From positions 1,426,001 through 1,490,000 of the forward strand of contig JACDTU010000006.1 in NCBI GenBank assembly GCA_022376465.1: a stretch of 64,000 nucleotides of DNA. Direction: 5' to 3'. A program made the position numbers and the translations under genes. Origin of the DNA: Cubamyces lactineus. Its lineage: Eukaryota; Basidiomycota; Agaricomycetes; Polyporales; Polyporaceae. The notes below the pieces were generated by a model. That model was not told where the DNA came from, searched no databases, and saw only the letters and a program-made list of their open reading frames with translations. Positions within the stretch are counted from its first letter, which is position 1. Each line of letters begins with the position of its first letter. Below, one piece after another: positions 35,049-43,374 of this stretch.

Positions 35049-35579
35049 TGTTACGAATGTACGATAGGCTGTTTACGAACTTTACAATTAGTCATGGATT
35101 TGTGCTACGTTCTCTGTACGATACGGATATGGCGAGCTCTAGGATTGTAGCTACGGTTCTTTAGGACAGGAACATTCTCGTCTCAGCTAGGACTTTCTAG
35201 CACTTACTCTATACTTACCATATAGGGGTGCACAGTCGCTTCTGCGCAGCCGCCCGCAGTGCACAGCAGCACTGCCACAGTGGTACTAGGTTCATCTAGC
35301 GCTGACTACGATGTACCAGAAAGTCCTTGAATACGCTAGAACATTCCTCTCTTTGGGTCTCTGAACATGTATATAAGAGGCAACGCCACAGAGCGACCCT
35401 CAGCTTTCAGTCTCTTCACAAATTACAAACTCGGATTGCTCGTTAACTCGCTTTCGCTGAACAAGTTACTACGCGCTTATCTTCGACAAGCTAGGGCTAG
35501 TAATCGAATAGATACAAGCTCTCTATTCATTGACGTCTTAAGGCTTGATAGTTTAAGAGTCATGCTCAAAAGCGTAACA
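35049..35579 (+). mobile_element. 3' LTR of Ty3 element G1
   Basis: 531 bases, TGTTACGAATG...AGCGTAACA, an inverted 7-base TGTTACG/CGTAACA terminus. A TATA box (TATATAAG) is at about 35370. A purine-rich tract (GCGGAGGGGGAG) directly precedes it at 35032-35044. No 5' LTR is present in the window. Confidence 0.85.
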
Positions 35580-35940
35580 CCCCCTGTACTCCGAGCTTCC
35601 TTCGTCCTTGACTCTGAACAACTCCTCTCGGACATCAAGTCCGCTCAAGCAACCCCAACTCCTGACCCCGAACTATCTGCTGCTCTCAAGCTCGCCTCCA
35701 AAGGCAGCACCCGATGGTCGCGTGATGAAGACAGACTACTCCGACTATCAGGTCGGGTATACATGTCCCGGACTCTGGCAACCTCCGCCTTCACATACTC
35801 TGAGCTTGTCACGACCATCCTACCACCGGACACTGGGGACAGAATAAGACTCAAGCCCTGGTTTTGCAGGACTACGCCTGGCCCGGGCTCCAACTCTTTG
35901 TCTGGGACTACTGTATGTAAGTCCTGTACTGCCTGTGCGC
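35580..35940 (+). pseudogene. Fragment of Ty3 element G2a pol (RNase H to integrase zinc region)
   Basis: It matches the minus-strand G2b pol around 48440-48810, with shared [20 protein letters not shown] and [11 protein letters not shown]. It begins right after the G1 LTR and ends where element X starts. It is in plus orientation, like the G2-type 3' end at 62526-63905, so the two may be halves of one old element. Confidence 0.75.
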
Positions 35941-37126
35941 TGTCATGCACCAATTTGGATTGGTACCTGGACATGGCAGGGAAGCAGACGCAGGTCAGTG
36001 GGAAGATATTACCTAAAAGTCACATGCGGACCTTGAGTAAGCGGATGACTGAGCAACAACGTGACCACAACGTAGGCGCTTGGTTTGACAGCTTCTCATC
36101 ATCACCCATCATGGTCGGCGTGTCATTCAATCTTCCTGCGGCCGTGCAACACGCGATTCCCCAAAGTGTGCAGGCTGACCAAATACCCCGCTGCCCCGTG
36201 GTATCATACGGACCGGACCACCACATTCTCTTCCAGCCGGATGGACTCTTTCCGCATCGACTACGACCAGTCACGCTAAGCAAGGAAGTCGGCGAGCAGG
36301 AAGTGTGGGTCAACGTTGAGCCTACCGGCAAGGAGGTGCGCCCACAATGGTTTGTTCCCCGAGTGGGAAGCTACTGCCGACTGGTTCTCCCTGACCAACG
36401 ACGTTTCACGGGGCGGATCAGTTGCATGGTGGAATACCAACAGACGCGCGTCATCTTGTGGGTAGAACACCCACACTCCCCTGCGAGCATCACGCTGGCA
36501 GTACCCTACCCGTTCTTCGAAGGCACGCGGTGGTGGTACATTCAGTTGAGGAGCTGGTTCGGATGTCTGCAACCCGACAACGACCGGCACAACTCAGGCG
36601 AGTTTCCTTTGACGTGCGCAGATACAAGTACTCACCCACACCTGCAGAGGTTGGACAGTCCCCAAACGTTGACGAATGGGAGCTGGACGACTACATCCAG
36701 GGAGAGTTCCAGTATCTGTATGCAGGCTGAGGGAATGGGCAATGGACATGGACTCCTTAGACACTCGTTCGGACAGTCACTCTTTTGCAATCTCAAATTG
36801 TCACTCGTTGTCTTTCTCTGCGCATCCACAGCACCCACCAAGGTATCTGAGGTAGCGGAGGTAGCAACAGAAGCAGTGCAAGGCTACGTTGATGATATCC
36901 ATTGAGGCTACGCGAAGCTGTGTGTGTACAGCCTTGAAAGCCTTGAAGGGACAACCAACAGCGCAGCCATGCAACGTTCTGGAATGTTCTAGCAGGATCT
37001 AGGAGATGCCAGAAAACGCGAGAAGGTGCTGGAAGGTTCTCCAGGCAGTTCACAGCCCGGGATATTCTGGAATCTTCAAGACAATAGACAAGGCAGTGAG
37101 TGCACAGCCATGAGGCAGCGTGCACA
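35941..37126 (+). mobile_element. Element X/Y copy 1, left part
   Basis: It starts TGTCATGCACCAATTTGG, the same terminus as copy 2 at 55623 (minus), although the flanks differ. That makes it a true element end. It carries the X ORF and is interrupted at 37126 by G2b, whose target duplication GCACA (37122-37126) is repeated at 61431-61435 where X/Y resumes. Confidence 0.7.
35973..36730 (+). pseudogene. X ORF, unknown element-encoded protein (copy 1)
   Basis: From ATG 35973 (MAGKQTQVSGK) the frame is open and closely matches copy 2: MTEQQRDH, SSPIMVGVSFNLP, QIPRCPV, YGPDHH, PDGLFPHRLRPV, WVNVEP, VPRVGSYCRLVLPDQRRFTG, VEYQQTR and LWVEHPHSPAS. After GTRWW (about 36537) the shared continuation VGQSPNVDEWELDDYIQGE to YLYAG* is in another frame, ending at 36730, so this copy has a frame break. 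The consensus protein would be about 260 aa. No domain recognised. Confidence 0.55.
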
Positions 37127-37218
37127 TGTTAGGACCGTGCCGTCCGAGGGTACAACTCCGGTGGTCGGGACTTGGACGGAGTTCGGGGTCGGAGTACGAC
37201 CAGAGGTCGGACTAGCAC
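37127..37218 (-). mobile_element. 3' LTR of G2b, outer segment
   Basis: The distal end of the G2b 3' LTR, cut off by the insertion of G3 at 37219. The remainder is at 44881-45480. The bases AGCAC at 37214-37218 are the G3 target duplication. Confidence 0.8.
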
Positions 37219-37635
37219 TGTTACGACGCTCACTGTGTCACGGTCACCCAGTTTCCTTTTCCTCTCTCTCCCTCGTGCCTCCGTTATGCCACGTCATCCT
37301 TTCCCATGCCACGTCACCCTTTCCCACCGGTTCACACGGCTGTTGTATTACTACCCTATCACCTTCCGCCACGTCATCGCCACATCATCTGTACTCCCAG
37401 CCCTGACTCTACGTAGTTATACTGGACTCTCACGGTACGTGGCGCCTACGTGGCGCCGACGTGTCCATGTCTCTCTTCCTGTATTTAAGACCAGAGGATC
37501 CACTCGGGATCCTCAGCTCGACCTGGTTATCCATTGCCTATTCCTCTGAACCTCTACTCGACTCGAACTGCTGGAGACCTCTGGTCCGATCCCTAGGACG
37601 TCGCTCGCCGTGACCGATCTAGGCTCGTCGTAACA
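37219..37635 (+). mobile_element. 5' LTR of G3
   Basis: TGTTACGACG...CGTCGTAACA. The U3 has three CCACGTCA sites (37289, 37309, 37369) and a tandem TACGTGGCGCC (37436-37457). The TATA box TATTTAA is at 37482-37488. R probably starts near 37515, judged by complementarity to the primer site. Confidence 0.92.
37515..37524 (+). promoter_or_regulatory. Predicted G3 RNA 5' end / self-primer
   Basis: AGCTCGACCT starts 33 bases after the first base of the TATA box and is the exact reverse complement of AGGTCGAGCT just downstream of the LTR. Confidence 0.6.
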
Positions 37636-37637
37636 TT

Positions 37638-37647
37638 AGGTCGAGCT
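37638..37647 (+). other. G3 primer-binding site (self-priming type)
   Basis: AGGTCGAGCT lies 3 bases after the 5' LTR. There is no TGG that would mark a tRNA 3'-CCA primer. Instead it pairs over 10 bases with the predicted RNA 5' end, as known for the Tf1/sushi chromovirus group. Confidence 0.65.
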
Positions 37648-38167
37648 CACCAGAACCCGTCGATCTACCCAGATCTCGACACACGACACCCGCTCAAGAC
37701 AGAGCGGCCCCGAACCGAACAACACGGCGTCGATACCGAAAGAATTTGCGGTTGACAAGGAAGCCAAGCTAGTCTACTACGAAGGGCAACAAGTCTTCTG
37801 GAAGAACAAGTCCTGGCACTTCACCGAAGTCCCTCTCACCTGGCGGAACTGCCTTGACATCGACCCCGACTACCGAAGACGCTACCGCGAAATATCACTT
37901 GGAGACGAACTTCCGGAGGAACCAGCGGCCACCCCGGAACCGAGAACAGAACCAGAACAACCTTCCCTGGTAGACTTCACTACTCCCAGACCAGCTCAGG
38001 CGGAGATACTCGAGGAGAGTGAACCAGAAAGCGAGAACGCTACAAGAACTTCGAACGACGACCACGACCCGGAGGGAAGCGAAGCCGCACCAGAACCCGT
38101 AGGGAAGACCCCTCAAGAAGAATCGAACCGAACTGCAAACGAACCCGAAGGCCGAACCGAAGCCACG
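37640..38167 (+). other. AUG-free open frame upstream of and in frame with G3 gag
   Basis: 176 codons without a stop lead into the gag ATG. The translation looks like protein (VYYEGQQVFWKNKSWHFTEV, then an acidic Pro/Glu-rich part). I find no ATG in any frame between the predicted RNA start at 37515 and 38168, so this part is either translated from a non-AUG codon or is an untranslated leader with protein-like composition. Confidence 0.5.
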
Positions 38168-39169
38168 ATGGCTGAAGAAAAGACGAACGAGATCAAGCTC
38201 AAGATGCCCCCAGAGTTCTCAGGGAAGCGGGGCGAAGTAGTGGAATGGTTGCAGAAATGCTCCCTCTACCTCACGATGAACAAGAAGACCTACGCCACCG
38301 ACGAAATGAAGATCGTCTTCTGCCTTATGCTGATGAACGGAGGCACCGCCGGGACCTGGGCCCGCACCTTCATTGAAGACGTAGAACGGCAGGCAGCCGA
38401 CCAGAACAAGAACCGAAGACCAGGCGAAGAACGTATCGAACCCAACTACGGAACATGGGACGACTTCAAGAAGCAACTACTGGAAGCATTCGACGACATC
38501 GACCAGAAGGCCAGCGCCCATGTGCTGCTGCGAAACCTGAAGCAAGGAAGCAAGAAAGTCGAAGACTACATTGCCGAGTTCAAGTCGATCATCTCGCGAT
38601 GCGGAATCACAGAGTTCGAAGTCATTGCCGACTTCTTCTATGCTGGACTCAACCGTCCCCTTCGAGAGAAGATCTTCGGGATGTACCCCCTACCGAAGGA
38701 TGCCAGCGAACTCTACCTCCGAGCCTCCACCCTCGAACAGCAGTATCACCTGGGAAGAGCATACGACGGGAAGACCTCGACCTTCCGACCTACGTACAAG
38801 CCGTACAGACCCCGACCGCAAGAACGCGACCCTGACGCCATGGATGTCGACAAGATGACAACCGAAGAACGTGAGAAGCACTACCGAGAAGGACGATGCT
38901 TCAATTGCCACCAGATAGGGCATCTAGCGCGGCAGTGCCCCAACAGAAGAACCAACGACCGTAAGAAGACGAAGCCTGCCGCCAAGGCCCGCATCACCGA
39001 GGTCGAAGAAGACGAGAGCGACGACGATGAAGACATCAAATCCATCGACGGCCAAGCAGCTGACAAGAAGCAGCTTATCGCAGCAAGGATCCGTACCGCT
39101 CTGAGGGGGCTAGAAGAAGACCAAGACGCGAAGGAAATCCTCGCAAGCTTCTCCAACGAGGGTTTTTGA
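38168..39169 (+). CDS. G3 Gag (capsid and CCHC nucleocapsid)
   Basis: Structural protein that forms the cytoplasmic particle and packages element RNA. 333 residues from ATG 38168. Residues 10-200 are the retrotransposon Gag fold (FSGKRGEVVEWLQKC, then WDDFKKQLLEAFDDIDQ and YIAEFKSIISRCGI). The zinc knuckle CFNCHQIGHLARQC (CX2CX4HX4C) is near residues 240-253, followed by a basic patch and an acidic stretch. The stop at 39167-39169 directly follows the slippery heptamer that feeds pol. An open frame without ATG extends upstream to 37640. Confidence 0.9.
   Translation: MAEEKTNEIKLKMPPEFSGKRGEVVEWLQKCSLYLTMNKKTYATDEMKIVFCLMLMNGGTAGTWARTFIEDVERQAADQNKNRRPGEERIEPNYGTWDDFKKQLLEAFDDIDQKASAHVLLRNLKQGSKKVEDYIAEFKSIISRCGITEFEVIADFFYAGLNRPLREKIFGMYPLPKDASELYLRASTLEQQYHLGRAYDGKTSTFRPTYKPYRPRPQERDPDAMDVDKMTTEEREKHYREGRCFNCHQIGHLARQCPNRRTNDRKKTKPAAKARITEVEEDESDDDEDIKSIDGQAADKKQLIAARIRTALRGLEEDQDAKEILASFSNEGF
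39160..39166 (+). promoter_or_regulatory. Programmed -1 frameshift site, GGGTTTT
   Basis: The gag codons read gaG GGT TTT TGA, so the heptamer fits X XXY YYZ and is followed at once by the gag stop. Slipping back one base gives GGG TTT TTG AAG, entering the pol frame. Confidence 0.75.
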
Positions 39170-42100
39170 AGAACCGGCGTGCCTCGACGTCACGACCGCG
39201 TACTAAGGTCCGCCGTGTAATAGTAGCGCAGACTTCTCGACAGTCTATGAGAATTCCGTTATCTATCCACGCGGACCTAAGCGTCGAAACGAAAGCCCTC
39301 ATCGACACGGGAGCGGGAGAAGTATTCATGGACCACAGGTTTGCGAAAGAACACAACTTCCCGCTCAAATCGCTGAAAGCCCCGATCCGAGTATACAACG
39401 CTGACGGAACCAGGAATGAAGCAGGCGATATCAAGAAATGCGCAGTCCTTGAAATTGAAGCTGGGCGCCACCGACACATTGTGCGGTTCCTGATTACGTC
39501 GCTAGGAAAGGAACCAATCATCCTGGGCCTGCCATGGCTGCAGCGCGTCAATGCCAACATCGACTTCACGAAAGGGACCCTCGATATCGACCCCGCCCGG
39601 GTGAACCGAACAATTGTGGAACATCTGCGTGCAATGTGGTTCCCAGATCAAGACCCCTTCACCGGAAGACCCAAGCCAGTGGAAGAAGAACCGAACGAAG
39701 AAGCAAATGAAGAAGACGAAGACGCGACCGAGGAAGCACCGACCCAAGAACCAATCTACGAGAACATCGAACGAGTTACCCTCTCCGACGTGCACCCGGA
39801 AGAAGAACCCAACGACCAAGATCTGCTGATAGCTTATCTTCGCGGAGAACACGAAGCCATGATAGCATCGCACGCGACAGAATGGCACGGAGATATGCCT
39901 CGACCCGGATCCCCCCTCACCACGGAACACGACTACGAACCCACGAAGATTGGACCTGGACCCACCATCGGAAGAATCCGACGAGCCCCACAAGGACTTC
40001 GATTTGCAATTGCAGCCAACGTCTGGATCCGAGCAAAGGTCAACCCCGCAATGGCACTCGCACAACAGCACCAAGCACAGGAAGAGAAGAAGACTTTCGA
40101 AGAGATGCTCCCCGAACCGTACCGAGGATATGCCGCCATCTTTGAAAAGAAGGCGTCCGAACGATTCCCACCATCACGACCCTGGGACCTGGCCATTGAA
40201 CTCAAGGAAGGCTTTACCCCGAAGGACTTCAAGCGATATCAACTCACGCCCAAGGAACTCGAAGCCGAGGAAGAATTCATCCAGGAGAACCTACGAAAAG
40301 GCTACATCCGACCCTCGAACTCGTCGATGGCATCCCCATTCTTCTTCGTCGGCAAGAAGGACGGAACACTACGACCCTGCCAAGATTATCGATACCTCAA
40401 CGAAGGAACCGTCCCCAACAAGTACCCACTACCGCTCATATCAGAATTGGTCGACAAGCTGCGCGGAGCGAAGGTTTTCTCCAAACTGGACCTCCGATCG
40501 GGATACAACAACGTCCGTATCAAGGACGGTGATCAATGGAAGGCCGCCTTCCGAACCAGCAAAGGGCTATACGAACCAATGGTCATGTTCTTTGGACTGC
40601 GGAACTCCCCCTCGGCTTTTCAAGCTATGATGAACGCGATCTTCGCAGACATGATCGACGAAGGATGGGTAGTGATTTACATGGACGACATACTGATCTT
40701 TTCGGCAGACCTGGACGAACACCGAAGAAGGACCTTACGTGTCCTGGAACGACTCAAAGAACACGACCTCTACCTCAAGCTAGAGAAGTGCATATTCGAT
40801 GCACCAGAAGTGGAGTATCTTGGAATGATCATCAGCGAGAACCGGATCTCCATGGACCCTATCAAGATAAAGGGAATACTCGACTGGCCAGAACCGACAA
40901 CCGTCAAGGACGTCCGATCATTCCTTGGATTCGGCAACTTTTACCGACGATTCATCGACCACTTCTCGGAGATCGCGCGACCACTCAACGCGCTCACCAA
41001 GAAAGACGCCAAATGGGAATGGACAACGGAATGCCAGAAGGCCTTCGACATGCTGAAGCAACGATTCGCGACGGCCCCCGTGCTGCAAATGCCCGACATT
41101 AGCAAACCCTTTGTCGTCGAATCCGACGCCTCGCAATGGGCCACAGGGGCAGTACTCCGACAACGAGACGCCAACGGCGACCTGCACCCGTGCGCGTATC
41201 TATCCGAAGGATTCACCGAAGCAGAACGGAACTACGAAATCTATGACCGAGAACTACTTGGCATCATTCGAGCCCTGAAGGCCTGGCGACACTACCTCGA
41301 AGGATCAGGGCACCCGGTTACGATCCTATCCGACCACAAGAACCTCACCTACTGGCGCAACCCGCAACAACTGAACAGACGACAAGCACGATGGGCCCTC
41401 TTTCTCTCCCAGTTCGACATCCAACTCGTACATACCCCCGGCACGGCAATGGTACAATCGGATGCGCTATCCCGAAGACCCGATCACCGACAAGGATCAG
41501 AAGACGACAATACTGAACGAACCATGCTACCTGACAACCTCTTCGTACGACTAGTGGACACCCGACTGGCACCGAGGTTCCGACACTTGGCCACGCAAGA
41601 CAGACTCTTTTGCGACGCACTTGCTGCCATCCAACACGACGGACCACCCCCGATCAGAAGTGCACTCACCGATTGGCAAGAACGAGACGGCTTAATCTTC
41701 TACAAGAACCGATGCTACGTACCGGCCGACGAAGCCCTGCGACGAGACCTGATCAGTCAACACCACGACTCCCCGGCAGCCGGACACCCTGGGAAATTCA
41801 AGACTCTAGAACTGATACGACGGTCATACTGGTGGCCCGGCATGTATGCCATGGTATCCCGATACGTCGAAGGCTGTGCCACGTGCCAGCAGAACAAGCC
41901 AAACACACACCCGACCACCCCGCCCCCACAACCAATCCCCGCTGACGATGTCACTCGGCCATTCCAGAACGTCACGATGGATCTCATCACCGATCTCCCC
42001 GAATCCCACGGCTACGATAGTATTCTGGTCGTGGTCGACCATGGCCTTACGAAGGGGGTGATTTTCGCACCATGCAAGAAGACGATCGACGCAATCGGCA

Positions 42101-43014
42101 CAGCGGCGCTTTACCACCGGCATGTCTACCGACGCTTTGGACTACCCAGCAAGATCATATCCGACCGAGGGCCACAATTCGTATCCAACGTCACTCGCGA
42201 ACTAGGAAGACTCTTAGGCATCACCCTTTCCCCGTCTACCGCATATCACCCGCAGACCGACGGACAAACTGAACGAGCGAATCAAGAACTGGAAGTCTAC
42301 CTCAGGATATTCTGCGAAGGCCGACCAGACGAATGGGCGGAACACCTTGTCGACGCAGAAGTCGCACACAATCAACGGACCCACTCAGCACGGAACGCAT
42401 CACCATTCTACCTCATGATGGGGTACGAACCAACACTGATTCCTATCGCATACCCCAAGACCAACACCCCGACAGTACAAGAACGGCTAGTGAACCTCCA
42501 GAAGGCCCGAGACGAAGCCCTAGCAGCCCACGAGCTAGCCCGACACGTCATACGCGACAGGTTCAAGGGAAAGTTCGTCCAATTCAAGAAAGGACAGAAG
42601 GTCTGGCTCGAAGGGAAGAACCTCAAGCTCGCTTACGCATCCCGGAAACTCGCACCCAAACGGGAAGGCCCCTTTGTCATCACCGAAGTACTTGGACCCG
42701 TGACCTATCGGCTGGAGCTGCCGAAACACTGGAAGGTACACCCCGTGTTCCACGCATGCTTCCTCACCCCATACAAGGAAAACGACACCCACGGACCGAA
42801 CTACACGAGGCCACCACCTGACCTTATCGACGGAGAAGAAGAATATGAGGTCGAAGCGATCGTCGGACACAAGACCACACGAGGCGGAATCCGCTACCAA
42901 ATCAAGTGGAAAGGCTACTCCAGCGCCGAGAACACATGGGAACCCGAGTCCGCTCTAATTCCGAACGCCAAGGAAATCCTCCAACGGTATAAAAGGGCGA
43001 AGAAGCTGCTGTAA
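39166..43014 (+). CDS. G3 Pol polyprotein (protease, RT, RNase H, integrase, chromodomain)
   Basis: Copies and inserts the element. The 1,282-residue frame is unbroken and is entered by -1 frameshifting, so the first codon is TTG. Order and approximate residues: retropepsin ALIDTGAGEVFMD (45-57); reverse transcriptase with FSKLDLRSGYNNVRI and YMDDILIFS (about 505); RNase H ending in the chain AMVQSDALSRRPD; integrase HHCC zinc region (HHDSPAAGHPG...CATCQQNK, about 865-910); DDE core (MDLITDLPE about 937, ISDRGPQFVS about 1000, GQTERANQE about 1035); and a C-terminal chromodomain (EYEVEAIVGHK, IKWKGYSSAENTWEPE, about 1226-1275), which usually steers insertion to marked heterochromatin. The stop is TAA 43012-43014. 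All catalytic residues I can place are present. Confidence 0.95.
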   Translation: MKNRRASTSRPRTKVRRVIVAQTSRQSMRIPLSIHADLSVETKALIDTGAGEVFMDHRFAKEHNFPLKSLKAPIRVYNADGTRNEAGDIKKCAVLEIEAGRHRHIVRFLITSLGKEPIILGLPWLQRVNANIDFTKGTLDIDPARVNRTIVEHLRAMWFPDQDPFTGRPKPVEEEPNEEANEEDEDATEEAPTQEPIYENIERVTLSDVHPEEEPNDQDLLIAYLRGEHEAMIASHATEWHGDMPRPGSPLTTEHDYEPTKIGPGPTIGRIRRAPQGLRFAIAANVWIRAKVNPAMALAQQHQAQEEKKTFEEMLPEPYRGYAAIFEKKASERFPPSRPWDLAIELKEGFTPKDFKRYQLTPKELEAEEEFIQENLRKGYIRPSNSSMASPFFFVGKKDGTLRPCQDYRYLNEGTVPNKYPLPLISELVDKLRGAKVFSKLDLRSGYNNVRIKDGDQWKAAFRTSKGLYEPMVMFFGLRNSPSAFQAMMNAIFADMIDEGWVVIYMDDILIFSADLDEHRRRTLRVLERLKEHDLYLKLEKCIFDAPEVEYLGMIISENRISMDPIKIKGILDWPEPTTVKDVRSFLGFGNFYRRFIDHFSEIARPLNALTKKDAKWEWTTECQKAFDMLKQRFATAPVLQMPDISKPFVVESDASQWATGAVLRQRDANGDLHPCAYLSEGFTEAERNYEIYDRELLGIIRALKAWRHYLEGSGHPVTILSDHKNLTYWRNPQQLNRRQARWALFLSQFDIQLVHTPGTAMVQSDALSRRPDHRQGSEDDNTERTMLPDNLFVRLVDTRLAPRFRHLATQDRLFCDALAAIQHDGPPPIRSALTDWQERDGLIFYKNRCYVPADEALRRDLISQHHDSPAAGHPGKFKTLELIRRSYWWPGMYAMVSRYVEGCATCQQNKPNTHPTTPPPQPIPADDVTRPFQNVTMDLITDLPESHGYDSILVVVDHGLTKGVIFAPCKKTIDAIGTAALYHRHVYRRFGLPSKIISDRGPQFVSNVTRELGRLLGITLSPSTAYHPQTDGQTERANQELEVYLRIFCEGRPDEWAEHLVDAEVAHNQRTHSARNASPFYLMMGYEPTLIPIAYPKTNTPTVQERLVNLQKARDEALAAHELARHVIRDRFKGKFVQFKKGQKVWLEGKNLKLAYASRKLAPKREGPFVITEVLGPVTYRLELPKHWKVHPVFHACFLTPYKENDTHGPNYTRPPPDLIDGEEEYEVEAIVGHKTTRGGIRYQIKWKGYSSAENTWEPESALIPNAKEILQRYKRAKKLL

Positions 43015-43020
43015 TCTGCA

Positions 43021-43179
43021 ATGCTCTCTCTCGCCATCCTCTTCGCCATCTACTGCCTCACCCTCCTCGCTATCACCCTCCTCTTTCTCTGGTATATCCT
43101 CCGCGACCTCTTCAACCGCATCATCGAGCACACTCTCCACAGCCGTGACTACCCATCCCGATCAGCGTGGGGATCGTGA
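43021..43179 (+). CDS. G3 accessory ORF-A, 52-aa single-span membrane protein
   Basis: ATG 43021 is 6 bases after the pol stop. Residues 1-24 are almost wholly hydrophobic (MLSLAILFAIYCLTLLAITL then LFLWYIL), followed by a charged tail (RDLFNRIIEHTLHSRDY). A TATAAAA at 42988-42994, inside pol, is placed 27-33 bases upstream of the ATG. Function unknown. It could be a chance ORF, but the hydrophobic pattern, tight spacing and element integrity argue for a gene. Confidence 0.55.
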   Translation: MLSLAILFAIYCLTLLAITLLFLWYILRDLFNRIIEHTLHSRDYPSRSAWGS

Positions 43180-43184
43180 AGCCC

Positions 43185-43373
43185 ATGATCGTCGCGCTCT
43201 TCACCTGCATGACCCTCGGCTACCTCCTTGCCCTTGCCTTCATCGCCACTCACCTGCGCCTCTCCATCAACATCCTCGAAATTGCTCTCGAACACCGCGA
43301 CCCTCTCGACCCCGCAAACGACAAGCTCGACCAGGCCGACCGCACCCTCAATAACTCCAGCTGGGACGAGTAG
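43185..43373 (+). CDS. G3 accessory ORF-B, 62-aa single-span membrane protein
   Basis: ATG 43185 lies 5 bases after the ORF-A stop. The N-terminal span MIVALFTCMTLGYLLALAFI is followed by an acidic, helical tail (NILEIALEHRDPLDPAND) ending SSWDE. The stop TAG (43371-43373) is one base from the next ATG, a spacing suggestive of termination-reinitiation. Function unknown. Confidence 0.55.
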   Translation: MIVALFTCMTLGYLLALAFIATHLRLSINILEIALEHRDPLDPANDKLDQADRTLNNSSWDE

Positions 43374-43374
43374 A

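Noticed and set aside
37172..37549. ORF in the G3 LTR (repeated in the other LTR)
   Set aside because: Lies across U3, TATA and R without a conserved start; a chance frame duplicated with the LTR.
43228..43374. N-terminal extension of G3 ORF-C to 43228
   Set aside because: Start would be TTG and the extension overlaps ORF-B in another frame; ATG 43375 directly after the ORF-B stop is better.
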